NCBI RefSeq assembly: GCF_019175385.1
Contig: NC_083341.1
Span: 85,586,321-85,650,320, forward strand
Reading direction: 5' to 3'
DNA from: Lycium barbarum
Lineage: Eukaryota; Streptophyta; Magnoliopsida; Solanales; Solanaceae
Length of the DNA stretch: 64,000 nucleotides
Of the stretch, positions 33,735 to 46,113 are shown in pieces. Within the stretch, counting starts at the first letter, position 1. The number at the start of each line of letters is the position of its first letter. The translations under genes were made by a program, and so were the position numbers. The notes under the pieces were generated by a model, which was given only the letters and a program-made list of their open reading frames with translations, had not been told where the DNA came from and made no database searches.

Positions 33735-34129
33735 TCAGGTCAGTGTCGCGTTCGGAAGGATAGCTCACATTCGCGATGAGTAGTTGTCTAAACAGTGAAT
33801 AAAACCCCAAATTCCAGTTTCATTTCCCATTCACCATTTTAGAAGCTAAAGAGCTCGAAATTGAGAGAATCAAAGTGTCAATATCAATTTTCTTCATTGG
33901 GGTAAGATCTAAACCATCATTTAAGTCTATTCCATTTATTTCTTTAATTCATGAATTCAAGAGTAGGAATTTGGGGTTTTTCCGTGCAAACGGGTTTAAG
34001 AACTATATGAAATTGAGGGTCCAAATGTGATTAGAACTTCATGATTTTTGATATTTCGACTATCCAAGTTATGCGTAAGATGATTTTAGGCTTAAATTCC
34101 AGATTTGCCTTTGTGGGGTCGGGATTACG
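33735..34129 (+). repeat. Gy-D 3' LTR, first part (5'-deleted)
   Basis: Matches the 5' LTR from about 25892 to 26301. The missing start of about 540 bp and the integrase end were lost in one deletion joined at TTTGGG. The part ends where Gy-F is inserted. Confidence 0.88.
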
Positions 34130-35595
34130 TGTCACACCTTGTACTTTCGAATGCTAAGTTATGTCGTTAGTTAAATACAAGTGCTTAAACAATTATTAAC
34201 TAGTGTTACGTAAGTTTCGTAGAGGTTAGAGGTCAAGCGAATCGAAAGGGTTAAGTTTCGTCAAAATCCTACGTTGGTCAGAAGTTACAAAAAAATTTGG
34301 ACCAACTTTCCGTAGGTATATCTCCAAGTATATGAGGAGTTATGGGACGCGTTATCTATCTAAATTCAAGTTCATCGAGTTTAATTTCCAACGCACTAAA
34401 CCGTTTGTTAATCAGAGCCTTGTAAAAAAAAGTTATATACGTTTTAAGAAATCGCTACATAGCAGATCCGAGATACTATCCAAGGTATGGACTGTACATG
34501 GAAAGTACAGCCCGTACATGTTGGAGGTTGTGGCCGACTTTACTTCGTTATAAAAGTGTTCTAATGGTCATTTTTTATTATTATTCAACCAAACTTCGTC
34601 CCCACACACCTTAAAACTCTCCCAAACAAATCTTAAAGGTTCAAGGGCAAATCTAAGTGTTTAGGCCCAATATCAACATCAACAGTTAGCCTAAATGAAG
34701 AAGAACACTTCTATGGTTTTGATAGTGATGTTAAGGGTTATGAAGAGCTAAGAAGAGCTGGGATTTCGAGTTGTAGTTGCTACATAAGGTAAGTATATCA
34801 CCATCTTTCTTAGGCTTGAGATTAAATTGGTATTGATTGACGAAAGTGTAAACTAGCACATAAGGATGCTAGTTGAAGTTGCTAAAATAAATGGACTATT
34901 ATCTTATTGTTAATGTGGGATGTAAGACTGGAAAATGGTATAAATATAATTTTTATGACGTTATTGATGTTTCTAAGTTAAGGTAAGAAAGTTATAGGCG
35001 GTGATATGGGCTATATAGGATTCCAATCCGAGTTTGTCGCTCATTGTGAGACATTAATGACTTATTATTGATATATGGTGTTTTGTTGTTGATGTTGTGC
35101 TTGCTGAGTTGATCGGGTTGTTGTTGTTGATATGTGAAGTTGGAGGAAGTCAATGTTATAAGGGAGATGCTGCCGAAATTCTTTTAGACAAGCTACTAGC
35201 TTAGAACTACAAACTTAGTTTTTTCTTAACATTAATCACGGACCTTATTGTAATAATGTAGATTGAGTTGTATTGTGGACTACTTTTGAAAGCATTGAGG
35301 AGACAAGGAGATTGAGGTATGTTAAGGCACCTTCTTTTATTCTTTGGCATGATTCCTAATGAAATGAAACATAAATAAACGATATTCATAATGGCTCCAC
35401 TCTTGGAAAGGATAGAATCTTATGTTTTTGCCCTGTATATAATAGCACTGATTCTTGTTATATTGCTCATTGATCGTTAAATGCAAGACATACTGATAAT
35501 GTCAGTTCCATAATGTTAATCGGAGGTGCAACGACCTTACGTCACTCCGATAAGTTCATGATGTTTCTTTATGACTCATGCACACACATACACAC

Positions 35596-35634
<39 letters not shown>

Positions 35635-36421
35635 TCCCACAGTAGTTTGATGGCGTTATATACGCATATATATGTTACGACGACGCTATAGACACACCCC
35701 TGATCAGGTGGACATTATGATGATGCCCACAGAGGCTTGACGGCGCTATATGCACGTGTATATATATAATATGATGATGGCGCTATATGCGCATATATAT
35801 AGTATTCATGCACATCATGGCCCACAGTGGCAATACAGAGCCAAGGTTGAGTTTCTTATTCCTCTATTACATTGATGTGTTTTCTTATGTTGTTATTTGC
35901 CTTACATACTCGGTACTTTATTCGTACTGACATCCCTTTGCATGGGGACGCTGTGTTTTATGCCCGCAGGTCTTGATGTAAGGTTGACGGTCCTCCCAGT
36001 AGGCTACCAGCTCAGCAGAAAGTGTTGTCACACTCCACTTGCTCCAGAGTTGCCTTTTTGCGTCAGTATGAGTATGTACACATGTTTATGGGTATAGCAG
36101 GGCCCTGTCCCAACCTTATGATGTTGATGTGCTCCTTAGAGGCTTTCAGATAGATATCATGTACATAGATATTTTGTAGGGCCTTTTCGGCTTATTGTTT
36201 GGGATATGGATGTTATGTCGGCCTTGTAGGCCCGTATGTCTCATGTATATCATGTTGGGGTCGTTCCCTGTCAAGTATTCCTTCTATTTCATTCAGATTG
36301 TTTCACGACGGCCCTCCTGGCCTACTTATGTATGCTAGTACGGTTAGGAATGTACGTTATGGTTGTGCCCGACAAGTAAGGCCCGAATTCCAGTTACGGC
36401 CTTCGAGTTTGGGTCGTGACA
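34130..36421 (+). repeat. Gy-F 5' LTR (2292 bp)
   Basis: Runs from TGTCACACC to GTCGTGACA. It has TATAAAAG (34549-34556) about 420 bp in, a leader of about 200 nt, and a consensus donor AAG|GTAAGTAT at 34788/34789. Inverted CTGTAC/GTACAG (34492-34510) precedes the TATA box. A (TA)n microsatellite lies at 35600-35631, and GCGCTATATGCGC-like repeats lie at 35650-35800. Confidence 0.88.
35600..35631. repeat. (TA)n microsatellite in Gy-F 5' LTR
   Basis: About 16 TA units, preceded by a short CA-rich run. The counterpart in the 3' LTR is at 42402-42433. Confidence 0.95.
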
Positions 36422-36425
36422 AACT

Positions 36426-36438
36426 TGGTATCAGAGCA
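36426..36438 (+). promoter_or_regulatory. Primer-binding site, Gy-F
   Basis: TGGTATCAGAGCA, 5 nt after the LTR end, complementary to initiator-Met tRNA. Confidence 0.92.
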
Positions 36439-36629
36439 GGTTTTTCCTAGGAATGTCTACAAGTCGTGTCTAGTAGAGTCTTATTTGTGGGTGTGTTGGG
36501 CGCCACACTTATAAATAGGAGGCTGAGGGGCATTTAGGATGGTTAACTTCCTTTCATGTTCTAGAAAGTGCGATAGAGCTGATTTATAGGGAATCGAGTC
36601 TAACGTATACATTGATGTAGGTTGTGCAG

Positions 36630-37380
36630 TGATTCTTCATCCAGAAGAGCTACAGTTAGCCGGGATGACAAGGAAGGATTAGTAGAAGATATGAGACATT
36701 CGCCTTCTTTTGAGATAAATCCGTCTGAGGCTCGGAGTGAGTCACTTCCTCAGATAGCACCGGTTCCATCAGTATTAGAAGAGCTGAGGGAAGCTTCGGT
36801 ATCATTACCTCTACCAGTTCCACCACCGGCCCCGTTTGATCTGGATGTGAGGCAAGAATTAGCGGTATTGACGCAGTTAGTTGCCTCTCCGGCGTCACCC
36901 AAGTGCCCTCGATCATGATAAAGCCTTTAAAGGATCAAGGAGTTCACAGCCTAGGGAACTCATGGATCGAGAGCTATTTGTATTTTCAGAGAATGATTCT
37001 GATAAGACTAGGGGATGGACTAAGAGGACTAAGACAGTTGGTGACTTCAGAGGCTTGCCCAGTGGTGGTAGGTTGCAATAGATAGGGTTTGTACAATGAT
37101 TTGCACGTGATCAGAGCTTTAAGGTAAGGCCGATGCAGAATTCGCAAACATTAGTACGCCAGGATTATGTTAGTACAGATAAGGGAGAGTCCTCTCGGCC
37201 ATTGTGCCATTAGTAACGTCGGGCGTATCCTGGCTAATGTCATGTAGGTATGGGGGGTTTGCTTTTGGTGTGATAGTGAGAGCCACAAGATACGGGCGTT
37301 TCTGACGCTTAAATATAAAAACCAGGATAAGAGTGAGGATGGGGCGTCTAGCTCTGGTGCTATATGAAGTTACCTTCTGA
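36630..37380 (+). pseudogene. Gy-F gag remnant with capsid region lost
   Basis: A CAG acceptor-like site at 36627-36629 is followed by TG and then ATT, where Gy-H has CAG-TG-ATG; the gag start codon therefore appears lost. The Gag N-terminal tail is readable to VRQELAVLTQLVAS (about 36850-36892). The capsid core expected next is absent. Decayed knuckle-like sequence with TTTGGTGTGATAG lies near 37265. Stops are frequent. Assignment rests on position and the LTQLVAS block. Confidence 0.65.
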
Positions 37381-40300
37381 GTATAGGTATGTAAACTATA
37401 TTTTTTTAAGATCCCGTCCTTAGTAGTTGGTGTTAGGGTACGGTATATTTTATACTCTTGGTATTTTGATTAAAGAATTTGAATTTTATTGTATTATTGA
37501 GAAGTTAAGGCGTTCTAATGGAAATAAGTTACGAATATAAAGTAAATATTAAGGCAGAGTTCTTGTGTCTAAATGATAATCAGGTCCATACTTACATATT
37601 ATTAAGTTAACGAGATGTGAACCTTTATAAAGGTTGCAAAGGATGTATAACCCATTTACCCTTATGATACTTATGTTGGTTAGTAAAATGTTAGCCGAAT
37701 GTGCAGGGAAGCTCAAATGGACAGTTATCGGTCCTTAAGAATATGTTGCAGTATATGATAATGTATTAAAGGTAGATGGTAAGATCAGGATGCGAAGATA
37801 TCTTCAAGTGAGTTTTACGACTATGGGGTTAACAAATAGATAACGCAATATCAAGTAATTAAGGAGCAAAGGAGAAGAAGAAGAAGAAGAAGAAGTAGAA
37901 GACAAAGTTTTGCTGAAATTATTTCTGGAGCAGAGAGGGAATAAAGGGTTGTCAAGGGTTCAAATGAAATCGAGTAAAATGGTAAATATGAAATGGAGAA
38001 ATCGTTAGGAAATGTAAGTCAGTGTATGGGAGTACAATAAGGTTCGGAGATAAGAAATAAGTAAGCTTAAGGCTTCGAAGTAACGTCAGGCTACCTTCTT
38101 TAACAAGAGTGAACTAATGATTTTAATAAGGACCACTAAAAAGGTTAATTTAACCATGTGACCGGGAGACAGCGACATCAAAAGATGACTTAGGATGAGC
38201 TTGAACTATGATACCGACAAGGAAGCTGAAGGACTCTTGCATTAGCTAATATTGCAGTTATTGGAGGAATTAAGAAGTAGAAGAAGGAAAATGATTAGTA
38301 GGGGGAGGACCCTGGAAGTAACTTATAAAGATCCCACAGATGAAAAGTTAACCTCATTGAGTACTAACATACTAGTAAGAATATAAGAATCTCTATGTAA
38401 ATGAACCCCAATGATTGGCCTCAGAAAAAAGGGAAGTCAAGCGTAAATTACCAAGAATACAGATCAACGAAAGATGGAAAGATAAGTAAGATGTCAAGAA
38501 TGGAACATGGAACTACTTCCCTAAGGGGAAAGACAAAATGATAAAGTAACGACTCAAATGCATCTTTCCTAGCAGTAATGAATAGAGAGATGGTGACAGA
38601 AAGGATTAAAAGCAACCTTAAATTTATGCATTAGTTTAAGCGATAAGAAAGAAAAAATGAATCGACGACAGGCGTGGCCAGACACTTTAAACACAGGAAT
38701 ATCGACTTGAGTAGTAACTTATGTCGGGAGACACAAATCCAAAATAATATTGCTTAAGACTGAAAAGTAAAGATAGGATGAGGCATTAACAACCAAAGGA
38801 CTAGACTATAATTACACTCGAAGTTAAAGACTGACCATGAGGATATCCAAATAGGGTAGCTGATTTGAATTAGTTATTTCGCCATGAAACTACAACTTTG
38901 AGGGATAGTTAGTTGAAACGATAGCTATGATACAGGGATTAGCACAATATTTCAAGAAAGGCTTAAAGGAGAAAACCATCAAATGAAGAAAATAAAATCA
39001 ACACTAAAGATAAGATTTGGAATGGACAATAAGGAAAGGATGAAAGTAGAAAATGATTAAATGGATACACGACAATTGTTCTTCTAAAGTTCGGTATAAG
39101 TTACAAATGGAATATGATAAATATGTACGATGCTATGAAGGCAGAAGCAAAAAGGTGATGGTATTTAAAGATACAAGAGTCAAGTGGCAAGAAAACGTGA
39201 AAGGATAAGTCTAAATAAATAATTGTTGGCTTGACGATAGCAATAAAGGCGTGGAGAAGTGTTTCATTTCATATAAGAAGATCGGATTAAACTAAGGTGA
39301 AGGAAATGAAGCTAATGTCATAGCAAATACATTTACTCGTAAAGCTGCAAGTGACCGACAAGCAAACGAACCAGGGGAATCGATTTAGACAGTCAACGAC
39401 TGACCTATACAAGACCTAGGCAGGGTGAGCCAAGGATGATAAATGAACTATGTATTCAAAGTGCATAAAGATTTAATTTAGTGGATGTACGTAACTGGAA
39501 CAAAAGTAATGAAAGATAAGGTCTAAAATAAAGCATCTCATAAATTACAAGAGTCATTGAGCGTAGAATTGAAGGCAGAAATTTGGGAATCCATCGAAGA
39601 TACTTAGAAAATAAGGATAGTATTAGGAAAAGGAAATTTTGGCAGGAAGATCCCACCTTAAGAAAAAGACCGAAGGAATGTTCGATAAGAGGGGAGCAAC
39701 AAACTTGAACATAATAAAATGAGATTTTGAAATATCAAGGCTGATAGAGTGTTTCGAGTATGACAAGAATTGCAAAATAAGAGTAAGATAGGGATGCATT
39801 ACCCACTCTATTACTTTCATTTCTGAGCATCGAAGATAAACTATGATATTAAAGAATTATATTAATAAGACGATATAAAAGAGTTGTAGAACGTCAGGAA
39901 CATGACAAATCAGTTCGAGATATGATAATCGATATAGAAACAAGGAATGATGAGTATGAAAGTATTTTAATAGGAACCAACCTACTCTCACTAGACAAGT
40001 TACCAAGGGTTATGCGAAATGATAAAGTGCAGGAAGTAGCATGGATATGTAACCCTCTGACCCTAATTAGGTTTCCTAAAAGTCCCCAATTACAGGAAAT
40101 TTCTGCTAGCTCTATCAGAAAAACTAGATGTATAAGTTATTCCCTGTATAGCTTCATTGATGAATGATGGAGAGAAGCATACGAAAAAAAAATTGAACAA
40201 AGCAAAAGTATTATGGGTAAAGATCCTAGGTTTAACAAAGAGTTTGGAGTTAGCATATAACAATAACTATCGTATTATCTACAAGCAGAAGGATCACGAG

Positions 40301-40867
40301 GATCATGAAATATATCTTTATAAGCATGATACGGAAGGACGCATAGATTTACCACCAGATAGCTTGAAGAACGGAATGCTTCTGCCTGAATTAATGTAGC
40401 AAGATATGGAAAAGTTAGCATGTGATGACAAGACTCGACAAGGTGTTGAATTAACAATGAGGCCTCCTTGCAAATCTTGTGCATGAAGCATGTAATGGTA
40501 CAATGACTCAATTTGATCAATATATACATAAAGCAATGCCAAATTACACAAGAAAGAGACATAGAAATTGCCCTCGGAAGGAGGATCCATTCACTGGTAA
40601 CAATGTGTTGGTATTGAAAGAATTCACTAGATGAACCAACAGGTCTGAAATCCAAGAAGCGGATCTATGATGCACGGAGGATGCAAAAGAGATTACACGA
40701 GAAGTAAAAGAAAAAATGAGATCTAAGTCTCAGGTTAAAAATAGTACTCAAAAGGAAGACATGACCTAATCAGGAAGATAAGGGTTCAGTTAATTGTATT
40801 CATAAAGGAAATTTCGTCACAAATATCTCAAAGACTCTGAAGATCAGGGAGTATCCTATATATTTCT
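37381..40867 (+). pseudogene. Gy-F pol region, purine-rich and almost unreadable
   Basis: No continuous protein is seen. Two short blocks identify it: NEANVIANTFTRKAA near 39312, matching the end of RNase H ([12 protein letters not shown] in relatives), and LELAYNNNYR near 40242, matching integrase ([10 protein letters not shown]). Their order and spacing fit pol. No protease, FIDD or DD35E acids can be recognised. The strand is unusually rich in A and AAG/GAA runs, including (GAA)n at 37873-37893. A non-coding filler derived from pol is possible. Confidence 0.55.
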
Positions 40868-40902
40868 ACATTCGAGGATGAATGTTCTTAAGGTGGAAAG
40901 GA
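40868..40902 (+). promoter_or_regulatory. Stem-loop plus decayed polypurine tract, Gy-F
   Basis: Arms ACATTCG (40868-40874) and TGAATGT (40879-40885) flank loop AGGA; the closing pair is G-U as RNA. The purine tract AAGGTGGAAAGGA (40890-40902) has one T. Confidence 0.7.
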
Positions 40903-42399
40903 TGTTACACCTCGTACTTTCAAATGCTAAGTCCGTCGTTAGTTAATCGACGTAAGCTCGAAGAACAAGATTATCTTTAAGATTACAGTTTCTTAAGCAA
41001 TGATTAACAAGTGTTAAGTATGTTGCGTAGAGGTTAGAGGCCAAGCAAATCGAAAGGGTTAAGTTTTGACAAAATCCTACGTTGGTTAGAAGTTACGATA
41101 GAATTTGTCCCAACATTCCGTGGGTATATCTCCAAGTATATGAGGAGTTATGGGACGCATTACATTTCTAAATTCAAGTTCATCGAGTCTAATTTCCAAC
41201 GCACTAAACCGTTCGTTAATCGTAGCCTTGTACAAAAAGTTATGTACGTTTTAAGAAAGCGCTGCAGAGCAAACTTGAGATACGGTCCATGGCATGGATC
41301 GTACATGGAAAGTAAGGCCCAAACAATTAGGCGTACAAAATTTACTACCCGTACATGTTAGAGGCGGTGGCCGAATTTACTTCGTTATAAAAGTGTTTTG
41401 AGGGTCATTTTTTATCATTATTTACCAAAACTTCATCCCCACACTCTCTAAAACCCCGCCAAATAGTTCTTAAAGGTTCAAGGTAAAATCTAAGTGTTTA
41501 GGCCCAAGATTAACATCAAAAGTTAGCTTAAGTGGAGAAGAACACTTTTATGGTGTTGGTTGTGGTGTTAAGGGTTATGGTGAGCTAAAAGGAGCTGGGA
41601 TTTCGAGTTGTAGTTGCTGCATAAGGTAAGTATATCACCATATTTCTTTTTCTTGAGCTTAACTTGGTATTGATTGATGAAATTGATTTAGGAAAGTGTA
41701 AACTAGCACATAGGGATGCTAGTTGAAGTTGCTAAAATATAGGGATTGTTCTCTTGTTGTTTATTTGGGATGTAAGACTGGAAAATGGTATAAATATAAT
41801 TGTTATCATGTTATTGATGTTGTTAAGTTAAGGTAAGAAAGTTATAAGGGGTGATATGGGATTCCAATCCGAGCTTATCGCTGATCGTGATATATTAACG
41901 ACTCGTTATTGATATATGGTTCTTTGTTGTTGATGCTGTGCTTGCTGAGTTGCTCTGGGTTTTTTTGTTGATATGTGAAGTTGGAGGAAGTCAATGTTAT
42001 TGGGGAGATGCTGCCGAAATTCTTTTAGACAAACTGCTAGCTTAGAACTACAAACTTAGTTCTTTCTTAGCATTAATCACGGACCTTATTATATTAATGT
42101 AGATTGAGTTGTATTGCGGCCTGATTTTGAAAGCATTTAGGAGACAAGGAGATTGAGATATGTTAAGGCACCTTCTTTTATTCTTTGGCATGATTCCTAA
42201 CGAAACGAAACATAAACAAACGATATTCATAACAGCTCCACTCTTGGAAAGGCTAGAAGCTTATGTTCTAGCCCTCTATATAATAGCATTGATTCTTGTT
42301 ATATTGCTCATTGATCCTTAAATGCAGGACATGTTGATGATGTTAGTTCCATAATGTTAATCGAAAGTGCAACGACCTTACGTCACTCGGATAAGTTCA

Positions 42400-42436
<37 letters not shown>

Positions 42437-43240
42437 GTTATGTTATGATGATGATGCCCACAATGGCTTGATGGCGTTATATACGCATATATATGTTACG
42501 ATGGTGCTATAGATGCACCCCTAATCAGGTGGACATTATGATGATGCCCACAGAGGCATGATGACGCTATATGCACGTATATATATATTATATGATGATG
42601 GCGCTATATGCGCATATATATAGTATTCATGCACATCATGGCCCATAGTGGAAATACAGAGCCAAGGTGGAGTTTCTTATTCCTCTATTACATTGATGTC
42701 TTTTCTTATGTTGTTATCCGTCTTACATACTCGGTACTTCATTCGTACTGATGTCCCTTTGCATGGGGACGCTGTGTTTCATGCCCGCAGGTCTTGAAAT
42801 ACAGGTTGACAGTCCTCCCAACAGGCTACCACCTCAGCAGAAAGTGTCGTCGCACTCCACTTTCTCCGGAGTTGCCTTTTTGCGTTATTATGAGTATGTA
42901 TACATGTTTATTGGCATAGTGCGGCCCTATCCCAACCTTATGATGTTTATGTGCTCGTTAGAGGTTTATAGACATATGTCATGTACATAGATGTTTTGTA
43001 GGGCCTTGTCGGCCGATGGTTTAGGATATGGATGTTTATGTCAGCCTTGTAGGCCTGTATATCTAATGTATATCATGTTGGGGTCGTTCCTAGTCGAGAA
43101 TTCCTTCTGTTTTATACAGATTGTTTCATAACAGCCTTTCTAGCCCACTTATATATGTTAGTACAGTTAGGAATGTACGTTATGGTGGTGTCCGGCAAGT
43201 AAGGCCCGGGTGCCCGTTGCGGCCCTTTAGTTTGGGTCGT
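40903..43240 (+). repeat. Gy-F 3' LTR, last bases missing
   Basis: Begins TGTTACACC and is collinear with the 5' LTR, including the donor-like AAG|GTAAGTAT (41625/41626) and the (TA)n tract. It ends TTTGGGTCGT without the terminal GACA and passes straight into Gy-D LTR sequence. Confidence 0.87.
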
Positions 43241-44859
43241 ATGATCACGTAGATTACTGATTTGGCCATATTGAACTCGAATTCGCATTAAATTATTGTT
43301 TTACCCTTTGTGTTTGGGACAGGGATTTAGGTTGGATATTGGACTCGAATTCTTATATGGCAATATACATATCGATCGCTTCGTATTCTCATCTAGAACG
43401 TGTGTTTGGACAGAGTGGGCTCGTTTGGACGCTTAGAGGAAAGGCAAGGCTGTGGAGTGACTCTTCGGCTTCGAATTCAGGCAAGTTGAGACTTACTAGA
43501 CCCTTATGCTATGTTATGTGTTGGTAAATGTAATAAGGGGCGAAATAGAGAATTGGGGACGAGCACTTGTGCGGGTACCTATGTATTTGTTTGGGTAACT
43601 AAAACAAAAAAGTATTATAATTGTGATGGATATTATGTGTTTAGCCTTCAGACCATGAGAATGGTGGATAAATCCATTTAGGTTTGTATGATTGCTGCTT
43701 AATTGGGCCATGAAAGCCATGATTGATTGAGTACTTATGATTGTTGACTTGAGTTGTATTCATCACTCCACATCTCATCTGATTTATGGAAAAAGGCACT
43801 TAAATCTTGTTATTGAGTTGCTAATTTGCATTTTCATGATGTACGCATATCAATTCATTATTTCATGATATTGTTTGCATATGACTCGTAAATGGCAAGA
43901 CAGAGGCTTGGGAGGCCGAATATTGGATATGGTACATGGTTACGGAGTGATGATGATATTCAACCAACGACTGGGACCCGATGTGATTTGGGAGATCTGG
44001 TATTTTGGGTGGGTATATGGACCTCACGAGTCCCCCATGGGTCACGTGAAACCTACTGCAGGAGCGTGTGTATACCAGTGCATATGGCTATTTCATATTA
44101 TTCACTTGCATTGCATGCACTATCTACATCGCATATTATTCATACTGGTTTGACTAGATTTCATAACATATATGTGAGAAAGGACTTAAAAGATGGGATC
44201 CTTAGGCTTTTTCTTGGCAAAAATGATATAAAGGTAGAATCTTTATCTCTGAATTGGATTTAACTAAGTAAAAGACTGAATCTTTACAAGTGAATTGGGA
44301 TAGGAGTGGATTGTAAGAGTTGTTTTAGCGTCCCTACCAACTTTACTTGTTGAATAGTTATAATATGTATGGATTTGAACTAACAAAGTAAGAAGAGGAG
44401 TATCGGGAGTACCAACCCTCGTCATCACTATAGTTTAGGGTTGGTCAACAATGTTGTTGGGTACACGTCCTTCCCGTACTCATTCTATCCTTGCTGCACA
44501 TTTTGTGTGCAGGTACTGATCCGGGTACTAGTTGAGCACCTTTCTTGGAGTTTTCTAGGGCATTTCGTGGAGTTCTAGGGTATATGATAAGGGTCCCACC
44601 GCACCGGACTTTATTCTATCTTTACTATTTCTATCTTATCTTCATTTTGGACAGTTCATGTATTAGTATTTAGACTTGTACTCGTAGTAGATGCTCATGT
44701 ACTGTGACTTCCAGATTTTGGGGTACTATATTGACTTAGACTATTCATGTCCATGATTTATTAGAGTTATTGCGAGACTTATATCGTTTTCCTTATTTAA
44801 ATTCCTCATTTAGTTTTGTTTCGCAACTTAGCCTTGTTTAGGGAATATGGGTCGTGACA
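43241..44859 (+). repeat. Gy-D 3' LTR, second part
   Basis: Matches 26364-27441 of the 5' LTR and ends GTCGTGACA at 44859. It keeps 542 bp (43736-44277) deleted from the 5' LTR. About 60 bp at the Gy-F junction are absent. Confidence 0.87.
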
Positions 44860-45580
44860 TCTCTGATTTCCAATTTCTTCAAGAATGACTTGTGCAAGTT
44901 GGCAGGTGCAAAAATATTTCAAACTAAAGCAGGTCCACATAATGATGGAAATAGCTGCACAAGCAATAAAAACCTTGAAAAAGTCGGGGTACACACGAGC
45001 CAACACATAATACATCATTTACAGTTACATAGCAACTCTCTGTATCTCTCTGCTTCAACCAAATAAGGATAGAAATATCCTTTTGGAATAACCCTGTGGC
45101 TATTTAGAAACCCATTGATGGGTCCATTTTCTCTGAATCAATGTACAAAAATATGAGAAAATTCATTTTCATTCGTGAAGGAATGAAATCCACTCCAAAC
45201 TGAAAAATTAATTTCTACAAGGAAAGCAGGGAAGCAGGAATGTTCCAATCTCTGGTAAGACTTGAGAATAAGTCTAGTCAATGCTGAAAGCGTAAACGAC
45301 TTAACATAAAAAGAAGAGGAAAGTTAAGTATAATCAATGCTGAAAGCGTAAACGACATAACGTAAAAAGGAAAGGAAAGACAAGTTTTGATCATTGAACC
45401 TGGCAGCTTCTATCTTACGGTCAATTAGTCTAAGATAGATACACCTACAGGCATATATTCAATGAGACAATGTTCCCGCTAGTTTATAAAATCAGTATAA
45501 TGACATGATAATATACCAAGAATGTTTTTAAACAGCTTTATCACTGATAATATGACATGCCTAAGATATGGTGGGATAAG
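44860..45580. other. Non-transposon island, possible host sequence
   Basis: No LTR, gag or pol motif is seen. On the minus strand, 45018-44860 encodes a 53-residue stretch with a hydrophobic segment (FFKVFIACAAISIIMW) that I do not recognise and that runs into the Gy-D LTR. A splice-acceptor-like GCTTGTGCAG occurs on that strand near 44955. A 56-bp tandem duplication lies at 45278-45390. It may be genic flank, an exon remnant or another repeat. Confidence 0.4.
45278..45390. repeat. 56-bp tandem duplication
   Basis: Units begin TCAATGCTGAAAGCGTAAAC at 45278 and 45334. The first 23 bp are identical and the rest differ by several substitutions and small gaps. Confidence 0.88.
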
Positions 45581-46113
45581 TGTCACGACCCAGCTAGGGG
45601 CCGCGACGGGTACCCGGAGCAATTGCCGAGCACCGCTTACTCTACTGCTGGTCTCGCTCATTTAATACTCTTTTATCAATTTTACATACCAATTGTTGGA
45701 AAATCATATTTAATCAGAATATAAATACTTTATATACATTTGCCCCTTGGCCATCAAAATAATACACATACATATGAAAACATCTTGTGAGACCATCTAA
45801 CCCACACTGCGTATCTACGAGCCTCTACTAACATAATGAATACATGGACGGAACAAGACTCCGTCATGCCCAAAATATGCATATATGAATGTACATCAAA
45901 AGAGTAGTCATAAGCACCTCCGAACAATGGAGTGCTATCTATCAGCTGACAGCTACTGAGGACCTGGACCAAGCTCTCCTCCCTGTCTACCTGTGGGCAT
46001 GAACACAGCGTCCAAAGAAAGGACGTCAGTACGAATATTGTACCGAGTATGAGAGGCGTACATAATGAAAGGAAACCTCAGTAATATGAGGATAACATCA
46101 ACATGAGACATAT
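45581..46113 (-). repeat. Gy-G 3' LTR, distal part
   Basis: On the plus strand it begins TGTCACGACC, the complement of the LTR end. It matches 63049-63580 of the 5' LTR closely and stops in CATAT, where Gy-H is inserted. Confidence 0.93.
46109..46113. other. Target-site duplication CATAT of Gy-H, left copy
   Basis: CATAT here and at 56014-56018 flanks Gy-H exactly. The unoccupied Gy-G 5' LTR has a single CATAT at this point (near 63577). Confidence 0.95.

Larger units (their letters stand above)
34130..43240 (+). mobile_element. Gy-F: gypsy-type element with strongly decayed internal region
   Basis: LTRs at 34130-36421 and 40903-43240 flank 4.5 kb of internal sequence with a clear primer site but very little readable coding sequence. 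The LTRs remain recognisably alike over their whole length, including matching (TA)n tracts, whereas pol is barely detectable. This could mean a non-autonomous element that was already non-coding when it moved, or simply great age. The last four LTR bases and the right target duplication are missing at the junction with Gy-D. Confidence 0.82.
25345..44859 (+). mobile_element. Gy-D: decayed Ty3/gypsy chromovirus hosting two later insertions
   Basis: The order is 5' LTR (truncated at its start), primer site, gag, pol, then a 3' LTR lacking its first ~540 bp. LTR-E (28788-30663) lies in gag, and Gy-F (34130-43240) lies in the 3' LTR. Removing both insertions leaves a normal gag-PR-RT-RH-IN order. 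The true 5' boundary is lost in a junction with Co-B near 25340-25360, so no target duplication can be assigned. Confidence 0.88.

Noticed and set aside
35600..35631. (TA)n tract as a regulatory or origin element
   Set aside because: It is a simple microsatellite inherited with both Gy-F LTRs; no further motif supports a role.
37381..40867. A novel protein-coding system within Gy-F
   Set aside because: No frame longer than about 130 codons exists, stops are dense, and the two readable blocks match RNase H and integrase.
44806..45018. A complete small membrane protein gene on the minus strand
   Set aside because: The frame runs into the Gy-D LTR, so its end is artificial, and no start context or second exon could be supported. 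It is kept only as a possible fragment.
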